Below, piece after piece: positions 1 through 10,194 of a stretch of DNA of 64,000 bases. Every line of letters begins with the position of its first letter. The stretch's first letter is position 1. Below the pieces are notes generated by a model. It worked only from the letters and a program-made list of their open reading frames with translations. It was not told the DNA's origin and did not search any database. Location of the stretch: NCBI RefSeq assembly GCF_003611035.1, contig NZ_CP030033.1, forward strand, positions 3,720,001 through 3,784,000. Direction: 5' to 3'. The DNA comes from Cryobacterium soli. Lineage in GTDB: Bacteria; Actinomycetota; Actinomycetes; Actinomycetales; Microbacteriaceae. The position numbers and the translations under genes were made by a program.

Positions 1-321
1 TCGGCGCTGCCATTCATGTTCATCGGCATCTCGATCGGCTACTCGATGTCGTCCAAGGCCGCGATCGCGGTGGTGCAGATCGTGATGTTCGCCCTGGCGT
101 TCGCGGGCGGGCTGTTCCTGCCGCCGTACCTCTTCGCCGACTGGCTCGACACGCTGTCGAAGCTCCTGCCGTCGCGGCAGGCCCGGGAGTTCGTGATCTG
201 GGCCGTGCAGGGCGGCGAGCTCGAGCCGTGGGTGTGGATCGGCATCCTGGTCTGGACCGCCGTGACCTTCGCCCTGGCCCTGCGGCTCTTCCGCCGCGAC
301 GAGGGCCGTCGCTACCACTGA
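1..321 (+). CDS. ABC-2 type transporter permease, C-terminal part (5' truncated by window)
   Basis: The reading frame is open from base 1, so the gene begins upstream of the window. The visible 106 residues hold about three hydrophobic segments: GISIGYSMSS followed by a helix, VVQIVMFALAFAGGLFLPPY, and a last helix WVWIGILVWTAVTFALAL, then a short basic tail RLFRRDEGRRYH. The small-residue GISIGY pattern and the layout, with a periplasmic stretch (LSKLLPSRQAREF) before the final helix, match the C-terminal half of ABC-2 family permeases used for drug or polysaccharide export. The partner ATPase is expected upstream but is not visible. The substrate cannot be inferred. Confidence 0.7.
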   Translation, partial: SALPFMFIGISIGYSMSSKAAIAVVQIVMFALAFAGGLFLPPYLFADWLDTLSKLLPSRQAREFVIWAVQGGELEPWVWIGILVWTAVTFALALRLFRRDEGRRYH

Positions 322-333
322 CCCCCTCGGTGC

Positions 334-395
334 CATGACTCGCCCATTTTCGCTAGTGCACGGCCGCCTCGACTAGCGAACTTGGGCCACTCACG
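334..395. repeat. Degenerate palindromic repeat, first copy
   Basis: Two arms, 334-357 and 372-395, form an imperfect inverted repeat. The left arm shares CATGACT, CCCATTTTCGCTAGT with the stronger palindrome about 100 bp downstream, so the two are diverged copies of one element. It lies just after the stop codon of the permease gene. Confidence 0.6.
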
Positions 396-438
396 TCGGG
401 CCCCTGTCCCGGACCGGGTGAAGCGCCGGCGCGAAGCG

Positions 439-500
439 CATGACTGGCCCATTTTCGCTAGTACGACGGCAGATTTACTAGCAAAAATGGGCCAGTCATG
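439..500. repeat. Long palindrome, 25-bp arms
   Basis: Bases 439-463 and 476-500 are reverse complements with one mismatch in 25 (CATGACTGGCCC start, CTAGTA end), separated by a 12-nt loop. It can form a very stable hairpin but has no T-tract. It may be a REP-like mobile palindrome or a transcription stop for the permease gene. The rest of 322-616 shows no gene. Confidence 0.75.
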
Positions 501-607
501 TCTGGGCCGGGGCGTTGGGCGGGCCAGCCTGGGATTGAGGGGCTGTGGCGTGGGGCGGATTACGCTGTCGGCATGCGTGACGTGCGCCCCGGCCGCGCGC
601 TCCGTAG

Positions 608-1450
<843 letters not shown>

Positions 1451-1476
1451 CCCCACCCGGCTCCTGGCGTGCCACA

Positions 1477-1512
1477 AACGGCCCCTTCCGCACTCCGGAA
1501 GGGGCCGTTCTT
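1477..1512 (+). terminator. Rho-independent-type terminator of the aldo/keto reductase gene
   Basis: A 13-bp perfect stem, AACGGCCCCTTCC (1477-1489) with its reverse complement (1497-1509), has a 7-nt loop and is followed by ctt. It lies 27 bp after the aldo/keto reductase stop codon. Confidence 0.8.
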
Positions 1513-1558
1513 GGCATCTCAGGGCGGCGTCGCGCATCGGAAGCGCCCGGGCCCCGTC

Positions 1559-1696
1559 GCCGACTTGCCGCACCGTGCCCTCTCCATGCCCGTGAGGGGG
1601 AGGTTTGCCGCGACTCGGCGAATGCGCCCGTCGTTCACTTGCCGCAAAGTGCCCTCTCCGCGCCCGCGAGGGGGTCGTTTGCCGCAACTCGGCGGA
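1559..1696. repeat. Pair of REP-like palindromic units (family A)
   Basis: Two adjacent units (about 1559-1620 and 1637-1695) each have the form CTTGCCGCA, GTGCCCTCTCC, GAGGGGG, TTTGCCGC, ACTCGGCG. Related units recur at 4058-4115, 63661-63715 and 63734-63788. With the terminator, they fill the 332-bp gap before the next gene. Confidence 0.75.
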
Positions 1697-1782
1697 TGCG
1701 GCTGGGCCGGCGAGCATCCGCCGTCTTACGCCGTGTGTCGGCGCGGGTGGCGGCATCCGTGGCGGGCACTTAGCGTCGAAGC

Positions 1783-2364
1783 ATGTCGTACACCCTGAAC
1801 GTCGTCGCCGTCTCCGGCAGCCTGCACGCGCCCTCGAAGACCACCGCGCTGGTACGGGCCATCCTCGCCGCGCTGGAGCGCGAGCTGTCGATCGACGTGC
1901 ACCTGATCGAGCTCAGCCAGGTGGGCCGGGAGTTCTCCGGGGCGCTCCGCCGCGACGAGCTCTCCGCCGCGGCCGAGGCCGACCTCGTGCGCATCGAGGG
2001 TGCCGACCTGCTCATCGTGGCGTCGCCGGTGTACCGGGCGTCGTTCACGGGCCTGTTCAAGCACGTTTTCGACTTCGTCGACCAGTATTCGCTCGTCGAC
2101 AAGCCCGTGCTGCTGGCTGCAACAGGCGGCAGTGATCGGCACGCGCTCATCCTCGAGCACCAGTTCCGGCCGCTGTTCAGCTTCTTCCAGGCGCTCACCC
2201 TGCCGATCGGCGTCTACGCCAAGGACGCCGACTTCACCAATTACGAGGTGACCAACGCCGAGTTGAGCGACCGCATCGACCAGGCCATCCGCCGGGGGCT
2301 GCCACTGGTGCGCGCGAGCCTGCCAGCCGTGCTCTCCGCCGACTCCGCTGCCATCGTCTGGTGA
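1783..2364 (+). CDS. NADPH-dependent FMN reductase (MsuE/SsuE-like)
   Basis: A 193-residue flavodoxin-like NAD(P)H:FMN reductase. The N-terminal phosphate-binding loop VVAVSGSLHAPSKT contacts FMN, and the core continues with ADLLIVASPVYRASFTGLFKHVFDF and LLAATGGSDRHALILEHQFRPLF, typical of the MsuE/SsuE branch that supplies reduced FMN to two-component monooxygenases. It stands alone here. Luciferase-like monooxygenases that could use FMNH2 lie at 38.0-41.2 kb and 53.8-54.9 kb, but no linkage is shown by position. The start fits the family's usual N-terminus. Native partner unknown. Confidence 0.88.
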   Translation: MSYTLNVVAVSGSLHAPSKTTALVRAILAALERELSIDVHLIELSQVGREFSGALRRDELSAAAEADLVRIEGADLLIVASPVYRASFTGLFKHVFDFVDQYSLVDKPVLLAATGGSDRHALILEHQFRPLFSFFQALTLPIGVYAKDADFTNYEVTNAELSDRIDQAIRRGLPLVRASLPAVLSADSAAIVW

Positions 2365-2444
2365 CGGCCGGGGAATAGGCGCCCGCCTCAGCGCCTTACA
2401 TTGGGACGTGCACGGATGCGAACCATCCGGGAGAGAAGTATCTT

Positions 2445-3113
2445 GTGTCCCTGATCACCTGGCTGTTCGACGCTCAACTCCAGATCGGCACCCAGACCAT
2501 CCTCTGGCGGGAGATCATCGGCAATGTCTTCGGCATCGCCAGCGCTGTCGGCGGAATGCGCCGCAAGCTCTGGGCCTGGCCCGTGGGCATAGTCGGCAAC
2601 GCGCTGCTCTTCACGGTTTTCCTCGGCGCGGTGTTCGGCACGCCCAACCCGGTGAACCTGCTCGGCCAGGCCGGCCGGCAGGTCATGTTCATCGTGGTGT
2701 CGGTCTACGGCTGGGTGCAGTGGTCGCGCAGCCGCTCCACCGGCACGGCCGCCGTCGCGCCGCACTGGGCCGGCGCCCGGGCGCGCATCGGCCTGGGGGT
2801 GGGCCTGGTCGCCGGCACCCTCGTGCTCACGCCGATCTTCCGGGCCCTTGGCTCGTTCGAACCGGTCTGGGCGGATGCCTGGATCTTCACCGGGTCGCTG
2901 CTGGCCACCTACGGCATGGCCCGCGGCTGGACCGAATTCTGGCTGATCTGGGTGGCGGTCGACATCGTCGGGGTGCCGTTGCTGATCAGCGCCGGCTACT
3001 ACGCCTCTGCCGTGCTCTACCTGTTCTACGGCGCGTTCACCATCACCGGTTTTGTGATCTGGACCCGGGTGCAACGCCGCCGGCAGGCGCTTGTCGAGGT
3101 CGCGCCGCTCTGA
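2445..3113 (+). CDS. pnuC: Nicotinamide riboside / NMN transporter PnuC
   Basis: A 222-residue integral membrane protein with six to seven hydrophobic segments and the PnuC pattern: REIIGNVFGIASAVGGMRRKLWAWPVGIVGNALLF near the N-terminus, FIVVSVYGWVQW in the middle and YLFYGAFTITGFVIW near the C-terminus. The family facilitates uptake of nicotinamide riboside for NAD salvage. The GTG at 2445 is preceded by a purine-rich ribosome-binding site (gggagaga, about 2430), supporting this start. It faces a J-domain gene across a convergent hairpin. No nadR or other salvage gene is adjacent. Confidence 0.9.
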   Translation: MSLITWLFDAQLQIGTQTILWREIIGNVFGIASAVGGMRRKLWAWPVGIVGNALLFTVFLGAVFGTPNPVNLLGQAGRQVMFIVVSVYGWVQWSRSRSTGTAAVAPHWAGARARIGLGVGLVAGTLVLTPIFRALGSFEPVWADAWIFTGSLLATYGMARGWTEFWLIWVAVDIVGVPLLISAGYYASAVLYLFYGAFTITGFVIWTRVQRRRQALVEVAPL

Positions 3114-3139
3114 TCGGGGCGGTCTCGGGTAGCTCTCGA

Positions 3140-3162
3140 CTGACCGGCCCTCAGCCGGTCAG
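3140..3162. terminator. Bidirectional hairpin between pnuC and the J-domain gene
   Basis: CTGACCGGC and GCCGGTCAG form a 9-bp perfect stem with a 5-nt loop between two convergent genes. The hairpin overlaps the stop codon of the minus-strand gene. Confidence 0.6.
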
Positions 3163-3878
3163 CCGACCGGCCGCGGCGGCGCCGGAGGCGGGACCGGGCC
3201 GAGACGGCGGCGCAACTGCTTGGGCCGGCCGAGGGCCACGAGCCCCAGCACCGGCGCGATGAGCAGCTGCAGCGTCACGAGCGGACCGAACGACGCGAAC
3301 AGCACCGTGAGTACGGCGGTCGCGGCCCCGAACACCAGGACTCCCACGAGGAACACCGGCCGGCCCGTGCGGGCGAACGCCACGCTGGCCAGGCCGAGCG
3401 GCACCACCCGCAACCACAGGTCGGCCGCCGAGTGCGGCAGCGGCCCGCCGAGGTACGAGATCGCGGCCGCGAGCCCGAACAGGCCCGTCCACACCCAGAA
3501 CAGCCACGGCCCGGCGGGCGGCGCAGGCTCGTAGGGCTCGTCGGCCGCCCAGTTGGGATCCGCCCAGGCGGAGCTGTCGGCCGGGTGCCGGCCCGGTGCA
3601 GCGGATGCGCCGGATGCCGCGGGGTGCCCGGGCGGCGCGTCGGCGGGGGAGGGGCGCATCCGCTCGGCGTCGGCCTCGCGCAGCATCGCGCGCGCCTGGG
3701 TGAACCTGTCGAACCGGGCGGCCGCCTCAGCCAGCTCCGCCGGGCTCGCCGAGGTCATCCGGTCCGGGTGCGACCGTTGCGCTTGGTAGCGGTAGGCGCG
3801 TTCCACCTGCTCGGGATGCGCATCGACCGCGACCTCGAGCAGGGCCGCGGCTTCGGCGAGGGTCATCATGGACGGCAC
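3159..3878 (-). CDS. J-domain protein with C-terminal membrane helices
   Basis: 239 residues. Residues 5-65 are a J-domain, [20 protein letters not shown] then [13 protein letters not shown], with the HPD tripeptide at 37-39 that stimulates DnaK-type ATPase. A Pro/Ala-rich linker (about 75-120) leads to four hydrophobic segments ([70 protein letters not shown]) and a Pro-rich tail. This suggests a membrane-anchored Hsp70 co-chaperone. It has no dnaK neighbour and no zinc or G/F domain of classical DnaJ. Start could be the Met at residue 1, 4 or 5. Client unknown. Confidence 0.8.
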   Translation of the reverse strand: MPSMMTLAEAAALLEVAVDAHPEQVERAYRYQAQRSHPDRMTSASPAELAEAAARFDRFTQARAMLREADAERMRPSPADAPPGHPAASGASAAPGRHPADSSAWADPNWAADEPYEPAPPAGPWLFWVWTGLFGLAAAISYLGGPLPHSAADLWLRVVPLGLASVAFARTGRPVFLVGVLVFGAATAVLTVLFASFGPLVTLQLLIAPVLGLVALGRPKQLRRRLGPVPPPAPPRPVG

Positions 3879-4057
3879 TCGATCCGGTCAGCGCCGCCAC
3901 GCCGCGAGTGCGCGCGGGAATTCGTGCTGCCCGGAACCAGTGCCCAGATCGTCATCGCGCCCCTTCCTCCCTCCAAGTCTCACAGCAGCAATCCGGCGCG
4001 GCAAGCCTCTCGTGCGGCCCGGTTTCCGGGGCGCGAATCCGCGCGTACGCAGCATCC

Positions 4058-4115
4058 ACTTGCGGCGAAGTGCCCCCTCCGGGGCTTGGAAGGGGCGCTA
4101 TGCGGCAACTCGCGG
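4058..4115. repeat. REP-like palindromic unit (family A), single copy
   Basis: It contains ACTTGCGGCGAAGTGCC and ATGCGGCAACTCGCGG arms around a C/G-rich centre and resembles the pair at 1559-1696. It is the only recognisable structure in the 304-bp gap between the divergent J-domain and DUF255 genes, so it sits in their shared upstream region. Confidence 0.65.
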
Positions 4116-4182
4116 GATGGACGGCACCCGCGGGCAGCGGCACGACCAGCGGGCGCGGAGGCGGCGGAGCGACAATGGAGGC

Positions 4183-6036
4183 ATGACGAACCGCCTCGCC
4201 GACGCCATCAGCCCATATCTCCGCTCGCATGCCGAGAACCCGGTGGACTGGCAACCCTGGAGCGCGGCCGCATTCGACGAGGCCAGGGCCAGGGACGTGC
4301 CGGTACTCGTGAGCATCGGCTACTCCACCTGCCACTGGTGCCACGTGATGGCTCGAGAGAGCTTCAGCGATCCCGCGATCGCCGCCTACCTCAACGCGAA
4401 CTTCGTGAGCATCAAGGTGGACCGCGAGGAGCACCCCGACGTGGACGCCAGCTACCTCGCGGCCGCCGGAGCCTTCACGCAGAACCTCGGCTGGCCGTTG
4501 AATGTGTTCGTCACCCCGGCCGGCCGGCCGTTCTACGCCGGCACCTATTCACCGCCCGCGCCGATGCCGGGGCACCCGGCGTTCCGGGAGGTGCTCGCCG
4601 CCGTGACGGATGCCTGGACCACCCGCCGAGACGCCGTGGAGGACAGCGCCGCCGGGCTGGCCGAGGCCCTCGCCCAGGCGGCGCCCGCCGCGGAAGCCGG
4701 CGAGCTGCCCGGCCAGGACCGGCTCGCCGAGAGCGTTGACCTGCTCGCCACCGCCGAGGACCCGGTCTATGGCGGCTTCGGCGGCGCCCCCAAGTTTCCG
4801 GCCTCACCCGCCCTGGCGCTGCTGCTCGACCGCGACGACGGGCGCGACCTTGCCCTGCGCACCCTCAAACGGCTGGGTGCCACACCCCTCCGCGACCCCG
4901 TGGAGGGCGGGTTCTTCCGCTACGCCGTCAACCGGGACTGGAGCGAGCCGCACTACGAGCGGATGCTCTACGACAACGCCCAACTGCTCGAGCTGTACAC
5001 CCGGGCCTGGATGCTCACCGGTGACGCGTGGGCCCGACTGGTGAGCGAGGGGCTGGTGCGGTTCCTCGGCGAGGTGTTGCAGCTGCCCGGCGGCGGCTTC
5101 GCCAGCGCCCAGGACTCGGAGAGCACCGTGGACGGGGTACGCGTGGAGGGCGGCTACTACGCCCTCGACGAAGACACCAGGCACGAGCAGGTTCCGCCGG
5201 CGCTCGACACCAAGATGCTCACCGGCTGGAACGGCCTCGCGATCGGCGCTCTCGCGCTCGCCGGGTCGGCCTTCGGTGACGACATCGCGCTCACCCTGGC
5301 CCGCCGTGCGGCGGACCGGTTGCTGCAGCTGCACCGGAGGGAGGACGGCGCTCTGGTGCGCGCATCCATCGACGGTCGGCTCTCGAGCGCCGTGGCCACG
5401 CTCGAGGACTACGGCATGTTGGCGGCCGGTCTACTCGACCTCGCCACGGCGACGGGCGAGGTGAGCTACGCGGTGGCGGCGCGCGAGCTCGTCGACCGCA
5501 CCCTGCCCGACCCCGCGTCGGTGGTCTTCGTCGCACCGGAGGGCGCTGACCCGGTGCTCACCGGCCACGGCCTCGACCTGGCGACCGACCCCTCCGAGGG
5601 GGCCTACCCGTCGGGGCTCAGCGCCGTCGCGGCCGCGGCCTGGCGGCTGTACCTGGTCACCGGGGCGGCCCGGTACCGCCAGGCGGCCACCGCGGCGATG
5701 GTGCGTCTGGTGGGCGCGGGCAGTCTCAACCCGCTCGCGTTCGGTGCCGCCCTGCGCCTGGTCAACGCGCTCACCTCGCCCGTGCGGCAGCTGGTGGTGG
5801 TGACCCCGGCCAGCACGCCCGGCGCGGGTGTCACCCCGCCCGGTGGCCTGGTCGACACGGCGCGGCGCCGGAACGGCCTGGTGGCCGTCGTCACCGAGGA
5901 ACAGGGGCGCGAGTGGGCGGCGGCCGGCTTCGAGCTGTTCGCCGATCGCGGCGTGCGCGATGGCGTGCCCACGGCCTACCAGTGCCGCGATTTCGTCTGC
6001 CGACTACCCGTCACGCAGGCCGCTGACCTGGTCTGA
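4183..6036 (+). CDS. DUF255 thioredoxin-like protein (YyaL/SPATA20 family)
   Basis: A 617-residue protein. Residues 1-160 are a thioredoxin-like DUF255 domain starting [21 protein letters not shown] with redox motif C50-H-W-C53 in [15 protein letters not shown]. The rest resembles an (alpha/alpha)6 barrel as in N-acyl-glucosamine epimerase-like folds ([36 protein letters not shown]). The family is widely conserved but its biochemical role is unsettled. The ATG at 4183 was chosen because homology begins there, although the frame is open further upstream. No operon partner. Confidence 0.88.
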   Translation: MTNRLADAISPYLRSHAENPVDWQPWSAAAFDEARARDVPVLVSIGYSTCHWCHVMARESFSDPAIAAYLNANFVSIKVDREEHPDVDASYLAAAGAFTQNLGWPLNVFVTPAGRPFYAGTYSPPAPMPGHPAFREVLAAVTDAWTTRRDAVEDSAAGLAEALAQAAPAAEAGELPGQDRLAESVDLLATAEDPVYGGFGGAPKFPASPALALLLDRDDGRDLALRTLKRLGATPLRDPVEGGFFRYAVNRDWSEPHYERMLYDNAQLLELYTRAWMLTGDAWARLVSEGLVRFLGEVLQLPGGGFASAQDSESTVDGVRVEGGYYALDEDTRHEQVPPALDTKMLTGWNGLAIGALALAGSAFGDDIALTLARRAADRLLQLHRREDGALVRASIDGRLSSAVATLEDYGMLAAGLLDLATATGEVSYAVAARELVDRTLPDPASVVFVAPEGADPVLTGHGLDLATDPSEGAYPSGLSAVAAAAWRLYLVTGAARYRQAATAAMVRLVGAGSLNPLAFGAALRLVNALTSPVRQLVVVTPASTPGAGVTPPGGLVDTARRRNGLVAVVTEEQGREWAAAGFELFADRGVRDGVPTAYQCRDFVCRLPVTQAADLV

Positions 6037-6319
6037 CCGGCCTCTTCGGACCGTCCGGAACCTCGTCCCGGCGCGGGTCGCCAGGGTGCGTCGTGCACGA
6101 CGTACACTAGGTCTTACGACACTGTTCCCAGCGGGCTTCAAGCCCGGCCTGGTTCGGTGCGGGGGATGCCCGGGAGACCCGGGCGCACATTCCGGGGCCT
6201 GGCGCATGGATGCCCGCCCAACGGAGCTCCCTCTCGACGACCTGTTACGAATCACCGCATCTCCCTCGCAGCCCGACTGCACCCGTTGCCCGTTCCACGC
6301 TATTGCTCCAAGGAGGACC
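6037..6319. other. Intergenic region upstream of the Stealth gene
   Basis: 283 bp without a gene. It holds a perfect 14-bp palindrome CGTCGTGCACGACG at 6089-6102 directly followed by TACACT, which could be a -10 box. A regulator site is possible but unproven. Confidence 0.35.
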
Positions 6320-8149
6320 ATGGCTCGCTTTGACCGCACCGACTCCGCACGACACGCTCGCAACGCCTCAGGCCGCGGCTTCTCCGAGGCCCAGCCGGCA
6401 CCCTTCGACGAACCGGCTCCCGATACCGCGTCCATGCCCATCCTCTCGCTGAGCAACGAACCCGAATTGGTGCTGCTGTCCCTCGACGAGCGCACCCGCC
6501 GCTTCGACCGCGACGACGTCGTCGTACGGAAGGGCGAGATCGCCCTGATCAACGGGCACTTCACGCCGCACGAGTCCATGGTCATCGACCTTCTCGCCCT
6601 GAGCAATGCCCTCGACGCCGCCGGCATCGACTACCTGCTCGTGCGCGGCGACCACGACCGTCCGGTCATCGCGGTGAACCGCAAGCGACGCAAGCAGATC
6701 AGCAAGATCCTCGGCGCGGCCTTCGCTGACGCCCCCTTCTACATCAAGCCGCTCGACAACGACGAGGCCCGGGCCGGGCTGCTCGCCGACGGTGCCCTCG
6801 CGCAGCTGCGCAAGTCCGACGTCTTCCGCGCCTACCAGCCGCGCATCGAACCCATCGGCCGGCTCCGCTACGGCGCCGAGACCGCCTTCCAGCTCGAGCT
6901 CTGGACCTTCGGCGAAGACGAGATCATCGCCCCCGTCGAGAACGTCTTGATGCGGAAGCGCCTGCCCCGCTCCGAGGCGCGCGAGACCACTGTCGAGATG
7001 TTCGGCCGCAGCTGGCGCACCCTGCAGAACATGTTCGACGACCTCGTGAGTGACATCAGCTTCGACATCGACCTGGTCTTCTCCTGGGTCGACGGTTCGT
7101 CCAGCGACTTCCAGAAGGCCCGCGCTGCGCGCATGAAGGGCTACGTCGTCGGCTCCGGTGACGAGTCCGAGGCCCGGTTCCGCCAGATCGACGAGCTCAA
7201 GTACGCCCTGCGCAGCGTCTACATGTTCGCGCCGTGGGTACGCCGCATCTTCATCGCCACCGACTCGCCGGCCCCCGAGTGGCTCGTCGACCACCCCCGG
7301 GTGACGATCATGAACAGCGAAGACTTCTTCCCCGACACCAGCGTGCTGCCCACGCACAACTCGCACGCCGTCGAAAGCCAGCTGCACCACATCCCGGGTA
7401 TCGCCGAACACTTCATCTACTCCAACGACGACATGTTCTTCGGCCGCCCGGTGGGCCCGGAGCTGTTCTACTCGCCCGGCGGCATCACCAAGTTCGTCGA
7501 GGCGGCCACCCGCATCGGCCTGGGCGACAACGACCCGAGCCGCAGCGGCTTCGAGAACGCCGCGCGGGTCAACCGGGCGCTGCTGCGCGAACGCTTCGGC
7601 AAGGTCACCACCCGGCACCTCGAGCACACGCCGGCGCCGCTGCGCAAGAGCGTCATGTTCGAGCTGGAGGCCGAGTTCCCCGAGGACTTCCGGCGCACCA
7701 TGGCCAGCCGGTTCCGCTCCGCCACCGACATCTCGGTGACGAACTCGCTCTACCACTACTACGCCCTGGCCACCGGCCGGGCGGTGGAGCAGACCCAGGC
7801 GCGTTCGCTCTACGTGGAGACCACCCTCAAGCTGGCCCTGCGCCAGATGAGCAAGCTGCTCAAGCGCCGCGACCAGGACATGTTCTGCCTCAACGACGGC
7901 AGCTTCCCCGAGATCTCCGACGAGGTGCGCACCGAGGCCGTCACCGATTTCCTCGAACGCTACTTCCCGATCGTGGCACCGTGGGAACGCGAAAGCGTCA
8001 TCGCGGAGAGCCAGCACGGCGAGGACACCCTCATCGAGAGCGTCCTCGGCACCGGCTCCGCCGCGATGGCGGGCGACGTCAGCGCAGAACCGGGATCGGC
8101 CTGGTCATTGGCGGCTCGCGGTACGCGGGCAGAGACCCAGCAGGCATGA
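6320..8149 (+). CDS. Stealth-family exopolysaccharide phosphotransferase
   Basis: 609 residues carrying the four Stealth regions: CR1 [13 protein letters not shown]2 [21 protein letters not shown] through [33 protein letters not shown], a CR3-like stretch ([20 protein letters not shown]) and CR4-like C-terminal sequence. Known members are hexose-1-phosphoryltransferases for capsule or exopolysaccharide phosphodiester linkages; the aspartates of NDD and DLVFSWVDG are conserved. An N-terminal ~160-residue extension carries no clear domain. AGGAGG sits 3 nt before the ATG at 6320, closer than usual; Met39 is an alternative. No glycosyltransferase cluster is adjacent. Its last 71 nt overlap the opposite-strand phosphodiesterase gene. 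Confidence 0.88.
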   Translation: MARFDRTDSARHARNASGRGFSEAQPAPFDEPAPDTASMPILSLSNEPELVLLSLDERTRRFDRDDVVVRKGEIALINGHFTPHESMVIDLLALSNALDAAGIDYLLVRGDHDRPVIAVNRKRRKQISKILGAAFADAPFYIKPLDNDEARAGLLADGALAQLRKSDVFRAYQPRIEPIGRLRYGAETAFQLELWTFGEDEIIAPVENVLMRKRLPRSEARETTVEMFGRSWRTLQNMFDDLVSDISFDIDLVFSWVDGSSSDFQKARAARMKGYVVGSGDESEARFRQIDELKYALRSVYMFAPWVRRIFIATDSPAPEWLVDHPRVTIMNSEDFFPDTSVLPTHNSHAVESQLHHIPGIAEHFIYSNDDMFFGRPVGPELFYSPGGITKFVEAATRIGLGDNDPSRSGFENAARVNRALLRERFGKVTTRHLEHTPAPLRKSVMFELEAEFPEDFRRTMASRFRSATDISVTNSLYHYYALATGRAVEQTQARSLYVETTLKLALRQMSKLLKRRDQDMFCLNDGSFPEISDEVRTEAVTDFLERYFPIVAPWERESVIAESQHGEDTLIESVLGTGSAAMAGDVSAEPGSAWSLAARGTRAETQQA

Positions 8150-9047
8150 TCTCGATACCGGATGCGGCCAGTCGGCGGGCGCTTTCGGCCGGGTCGATGT
8201 AGTCGAGAGCTTCGTACTCGCCCAGCGGCACCACCGAGTGCAGCACAGTGTCTGCGTAGACGTGCACGAGGTTGAACGCCCGGGCGCCGTCGCGGCCGCG
8301 GGTGCCGCCCACGGGAACGTTGAGGTCCTGCGTGTAGCAGGTGGCCGAGGCCACCGACACAGGGATGCCGGCGAAGGTCGCCGTGGACGAGTAGTGCAGG
8401 TGCCCGGCCAGGATGCTTCGCACATCCGTGCCGCGCAGCACCTGCGCGAGGCTGGCCTGGTCGCGCAGCTCCACCGACACCGACAGGTCGAGCATGCTCG
8501 GTACGGGCGGGTGGTGCATGGCGAGAATGGTGCCGTCCGGCGCCGGGAAGCTGAGCTGTTCGCTGAGCCACTCGAGTTGGCGTTCGGAGATCTCGCCGTA
8601 GTGGCTGCCCGGAACCGTGGTGTCGAACGTGATGATCCGCAGCCCGCCGACGTAGTCGACGTGGTCGATCGGCGCGAGGCTGGGCTCCTGGCCGAGCAAC
8701 TCGGTGCGGAAGTTCGCCCGGTTGTCGTGGTTGCCCATCACCCACAGCACCTTGGCGCCGAGACGGGCGGCCGCGGGCTCCACAATGCCGCGCAGTTGCG
8801 CATAGGCATGCGGTTCGCCCTTGTCGGCCAGGTCGCCGGTGATGATGATGGCGTCTGGCCTGCTGCCCGACGCCTCCACATCCGCAAACAACCGTTGCAC
8901 GTGTGCGGCACTGTCCACGCTGCCGTAGAGACGATTGCCGTCTGCGAGCAGGTGCGTGTCGCTGAGGTGGAGAAGGAAATAATCCGGCCTGGGGTATTCG
9001 GCCGTTCGAATGCTCACGGAGCTTCCATTCGTTTGGTACTTAGGCAC
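8079..9047 (-). CDS. Calcineurin-like metallophosphoesterase, CpdA (cyclic-nucleotide phosphodiesterase) type
   Basis: 322 residues with all class III phosphodiesterase metal motifs: D30-T-H32 in [11 protein letters not shown]71-D72 in [16 protein letters not shown]106-H107 in [10 protein letters not shown], the histidines of [11 protein letters not shown] and [11 protein letters not shown]. Family members hydrolyse cAMP or other cyclic nucleotides at a binuclear metal centre, consistent with CpdA naming. The homologous core starts near residue 20, so a GTG about ten codons downstream is an alternative start. Its 3' end overlaps the convergent Stealth gene by 71 bp, so both mRNAs carry antisense complementarity there. 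Confidence 0.88.
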   Translation of the reverse strand: MPKYQTNGSSVSIRTAEYPRPDYFLLHLSDTHLLADGNRLYGSVDSAAHVQRLFADVEASGSRPDAIIITGDLADKGEPHAYAQLRGIVEPAAARLGAKVLWVMGNHDNRANFRTELLGQEPSLAPIDHVDYVGGLRIITFDTTVPGSHYGEISERQLEWLSEQLSFPAPDGTILAMHHPPVPSMLDLSVSVELRDQASLAQVLRGTDVRSILAGHLHYSSTATFAGIPVSVASATCYTQDLNVPVGGTRGRDGARAFNLVHVYADTVLHSVVPLGEYEALDYIDPAESARRLAASGIEIMPAGSLPAYREPPMTRPIPVLR

Positions 9048-9130
9048 TTTACGGGGATTGCGCTGCGGATGCTACAAATTCAGTCGATCAGAGAAATATG
9101 AACATAGCGTGTACAACACGCGAAAAGACA

Positions 9131-9158
9131 GGACCCGGAGGGAATTCCCTCCGGGTCC
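9131..9158. terminator. 28-bp perfect palindrome, likely hsp20 terminator
   Basis: GGACCCGGAGGGAA is followed at once by its exact reverse complement. Read on the minus strand, it lies 28 nt past the hsp20 stop codon and is followed by tgtctttt, which fits an intrinsic terminator. It also precedes the phosphodiesterase gene. Confidence 0.75.
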
Positions 9159-9185
9159 GTGGGTCGACCGGGCGTATCCGGCGTC

Positions 9186-9644
9186 TTACTTCTCCAGGTG
9201 TTTCTCGCCTTCCTTCACCGTCAGGGTCTCCTGCTGGTCGGCGTTCTCGGTGCTCACCTCGATCTTGCGGGGCTTGGCCGCCTCGCTCACGGGGATGGTC
9301 ACCGACAGCACGCCGTTGGCGTACTTCGCGCTGATGTTGTCGAGGTCGATGCCCTGGCCCAGGTTCAACTGGCGCAGGAACGACCCCGCGGTGCGCTCCC
9401 GAGTGAGCCACTTCACGTTGTCGTGGCTGGCCAGGGTGCGCTCGCCCCGGATGGTGAGCAACTGCCCGTCCACATCGATGTCGACGGATCCGGGGTCGAT
9501 GCCGGGCATGTCGGCGTCCAGCACGTAAACGTCACCGGACCGGTACAGGTCCATGGGCATCACCCGCGGGCCGCGCACATCCATCAGGGCGCCGGCGACG
9601 CGATCCAGTTCGCGGAAGGGATCGTAGTTCATGGCCATGTTCAA
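9186..9644 (-). CDS. Hsp20/alpha-crystallin small heat-shock protein
   Basis: 152 residues. The N-terminal arm MAMNYDPFRELDRVAGAL precedes an alpha-crystallin domain (about 28-130) with VMPMDLYRSGDVYVLDADMPG, VDIDVDGQLLTIRGER and the C-terminal family signature ISAKYANGVLSVTIPVSE. An IEV motif serves as the C-terminal anchor. These ATP-independent holdases form oligomers that bind unfolding proteins. Control by HspR is very likely, since a HAIR operator lies 57 bp upstream of the start. It is monocistronic with its own terminator. Confidence 0.95.
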   Translation of the reverse strand: MNMAMNYDPFRELDRVAGALMDVRGPRVMPMDLYRSGDVYVLDADMPGIDPGSVDIDVDGQLLTIRGERTLASHDNVKWLTRERTAGSFLRQLNLGQGIDLDNISAKYANGVLSVTIPVSEAAKPRKIEVSTENADQQETLTVKEGEKHLEK

Positions 9645-9700
9645 CTCACTTTCTTCGATATCGTCGGCACGGGCCTGCTGGCCCGGCCGGGGGTTCCAAA

Positions 9701-9721
9701 CTTGAGTCCAGTCGACTCAAC
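9701..9721 (-). promoter_or_regulatory. HAIR element (HspR operator) upstream of hsp20
   Basis: CTTGAGT, seven spacer bases, ACTCAAC matches the actinobacterial HAIR consensus CTTGAGT-N7-ACTCAAG except for the last base. HspR, a MerR-type repressor working with DnaK, binds such sites before hsp20, dnaK and clpB genes. No hspR gene is in the window. Confidence 0.85.
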
Positions 9722-9850
9722 TACAACTATTATTTGACACGATCTCACGGCTCGCAACCCGTGCGCGGACCCGTTCAGCGAAGTCTCAGCCGCGCCTGCG
9801 GGCACGGTGAACCACCGGATGCGCTCCGGGAGAATGCCACCATCCAGCGG

Positions 9851-10078
9851 TCAGGGGTGGGTGAGGCCGGGCGTCGTAGACGGCAGTACCGGGGTCTCGC
9901 CCTCGCCGTGCTCGTACGGTTCGCCGTGCTCGTTGCTGGCGGTCACTGCGCGACGGCGCTCCGATTCGAAGTCGCCCTCCAGCCCGGGAAAGCCGCCGCG
10001 GTCGCGGGGGTCGTCGGGCTCCTGACGCCGCACGGCCGCGCGGTCGGCGCGCTCCTGCTTCGTCTTCTTACTGAACAT
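9851..10078 (-). CDS. Small hydrophilic protein of unknown function
   Basis: 75 residues, MFSKKTKQERADRAAVRRQEP at the start, then a very charged Pro/Gly-rich sequence ending in a Pro/Thr-rich tail. It has no membrane segment, Cys or recognised domain. The composition suggests a disordered protein; short proteins starting M-F-x-K-K-x-K-x-E-R are common in actinobacteria, which is my only support besides the open frame. It is divergent from the PAP2 gene, 116 bp away. It could be a spurious frame. Confidence 0.45.
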   Translation of the reverse strand: MFSKKTKQERADRAAVRRQEPDDPRDRGGFPGLEGDFESERRRAVTASNEHGEPYEHGEGETPVLPSTTPGLTHP

Positions 10079-10194
10079 ATTCCGACGCTACGCCGCCGGT
10101 ATCGCCTGTCAAGGGGCGGCCGGCACGACGTCGCATGCAGGACTCGTGCACGGCCCTTTCACGGTTCACTCATGCTCGCGTGGGACAGTAGAGG

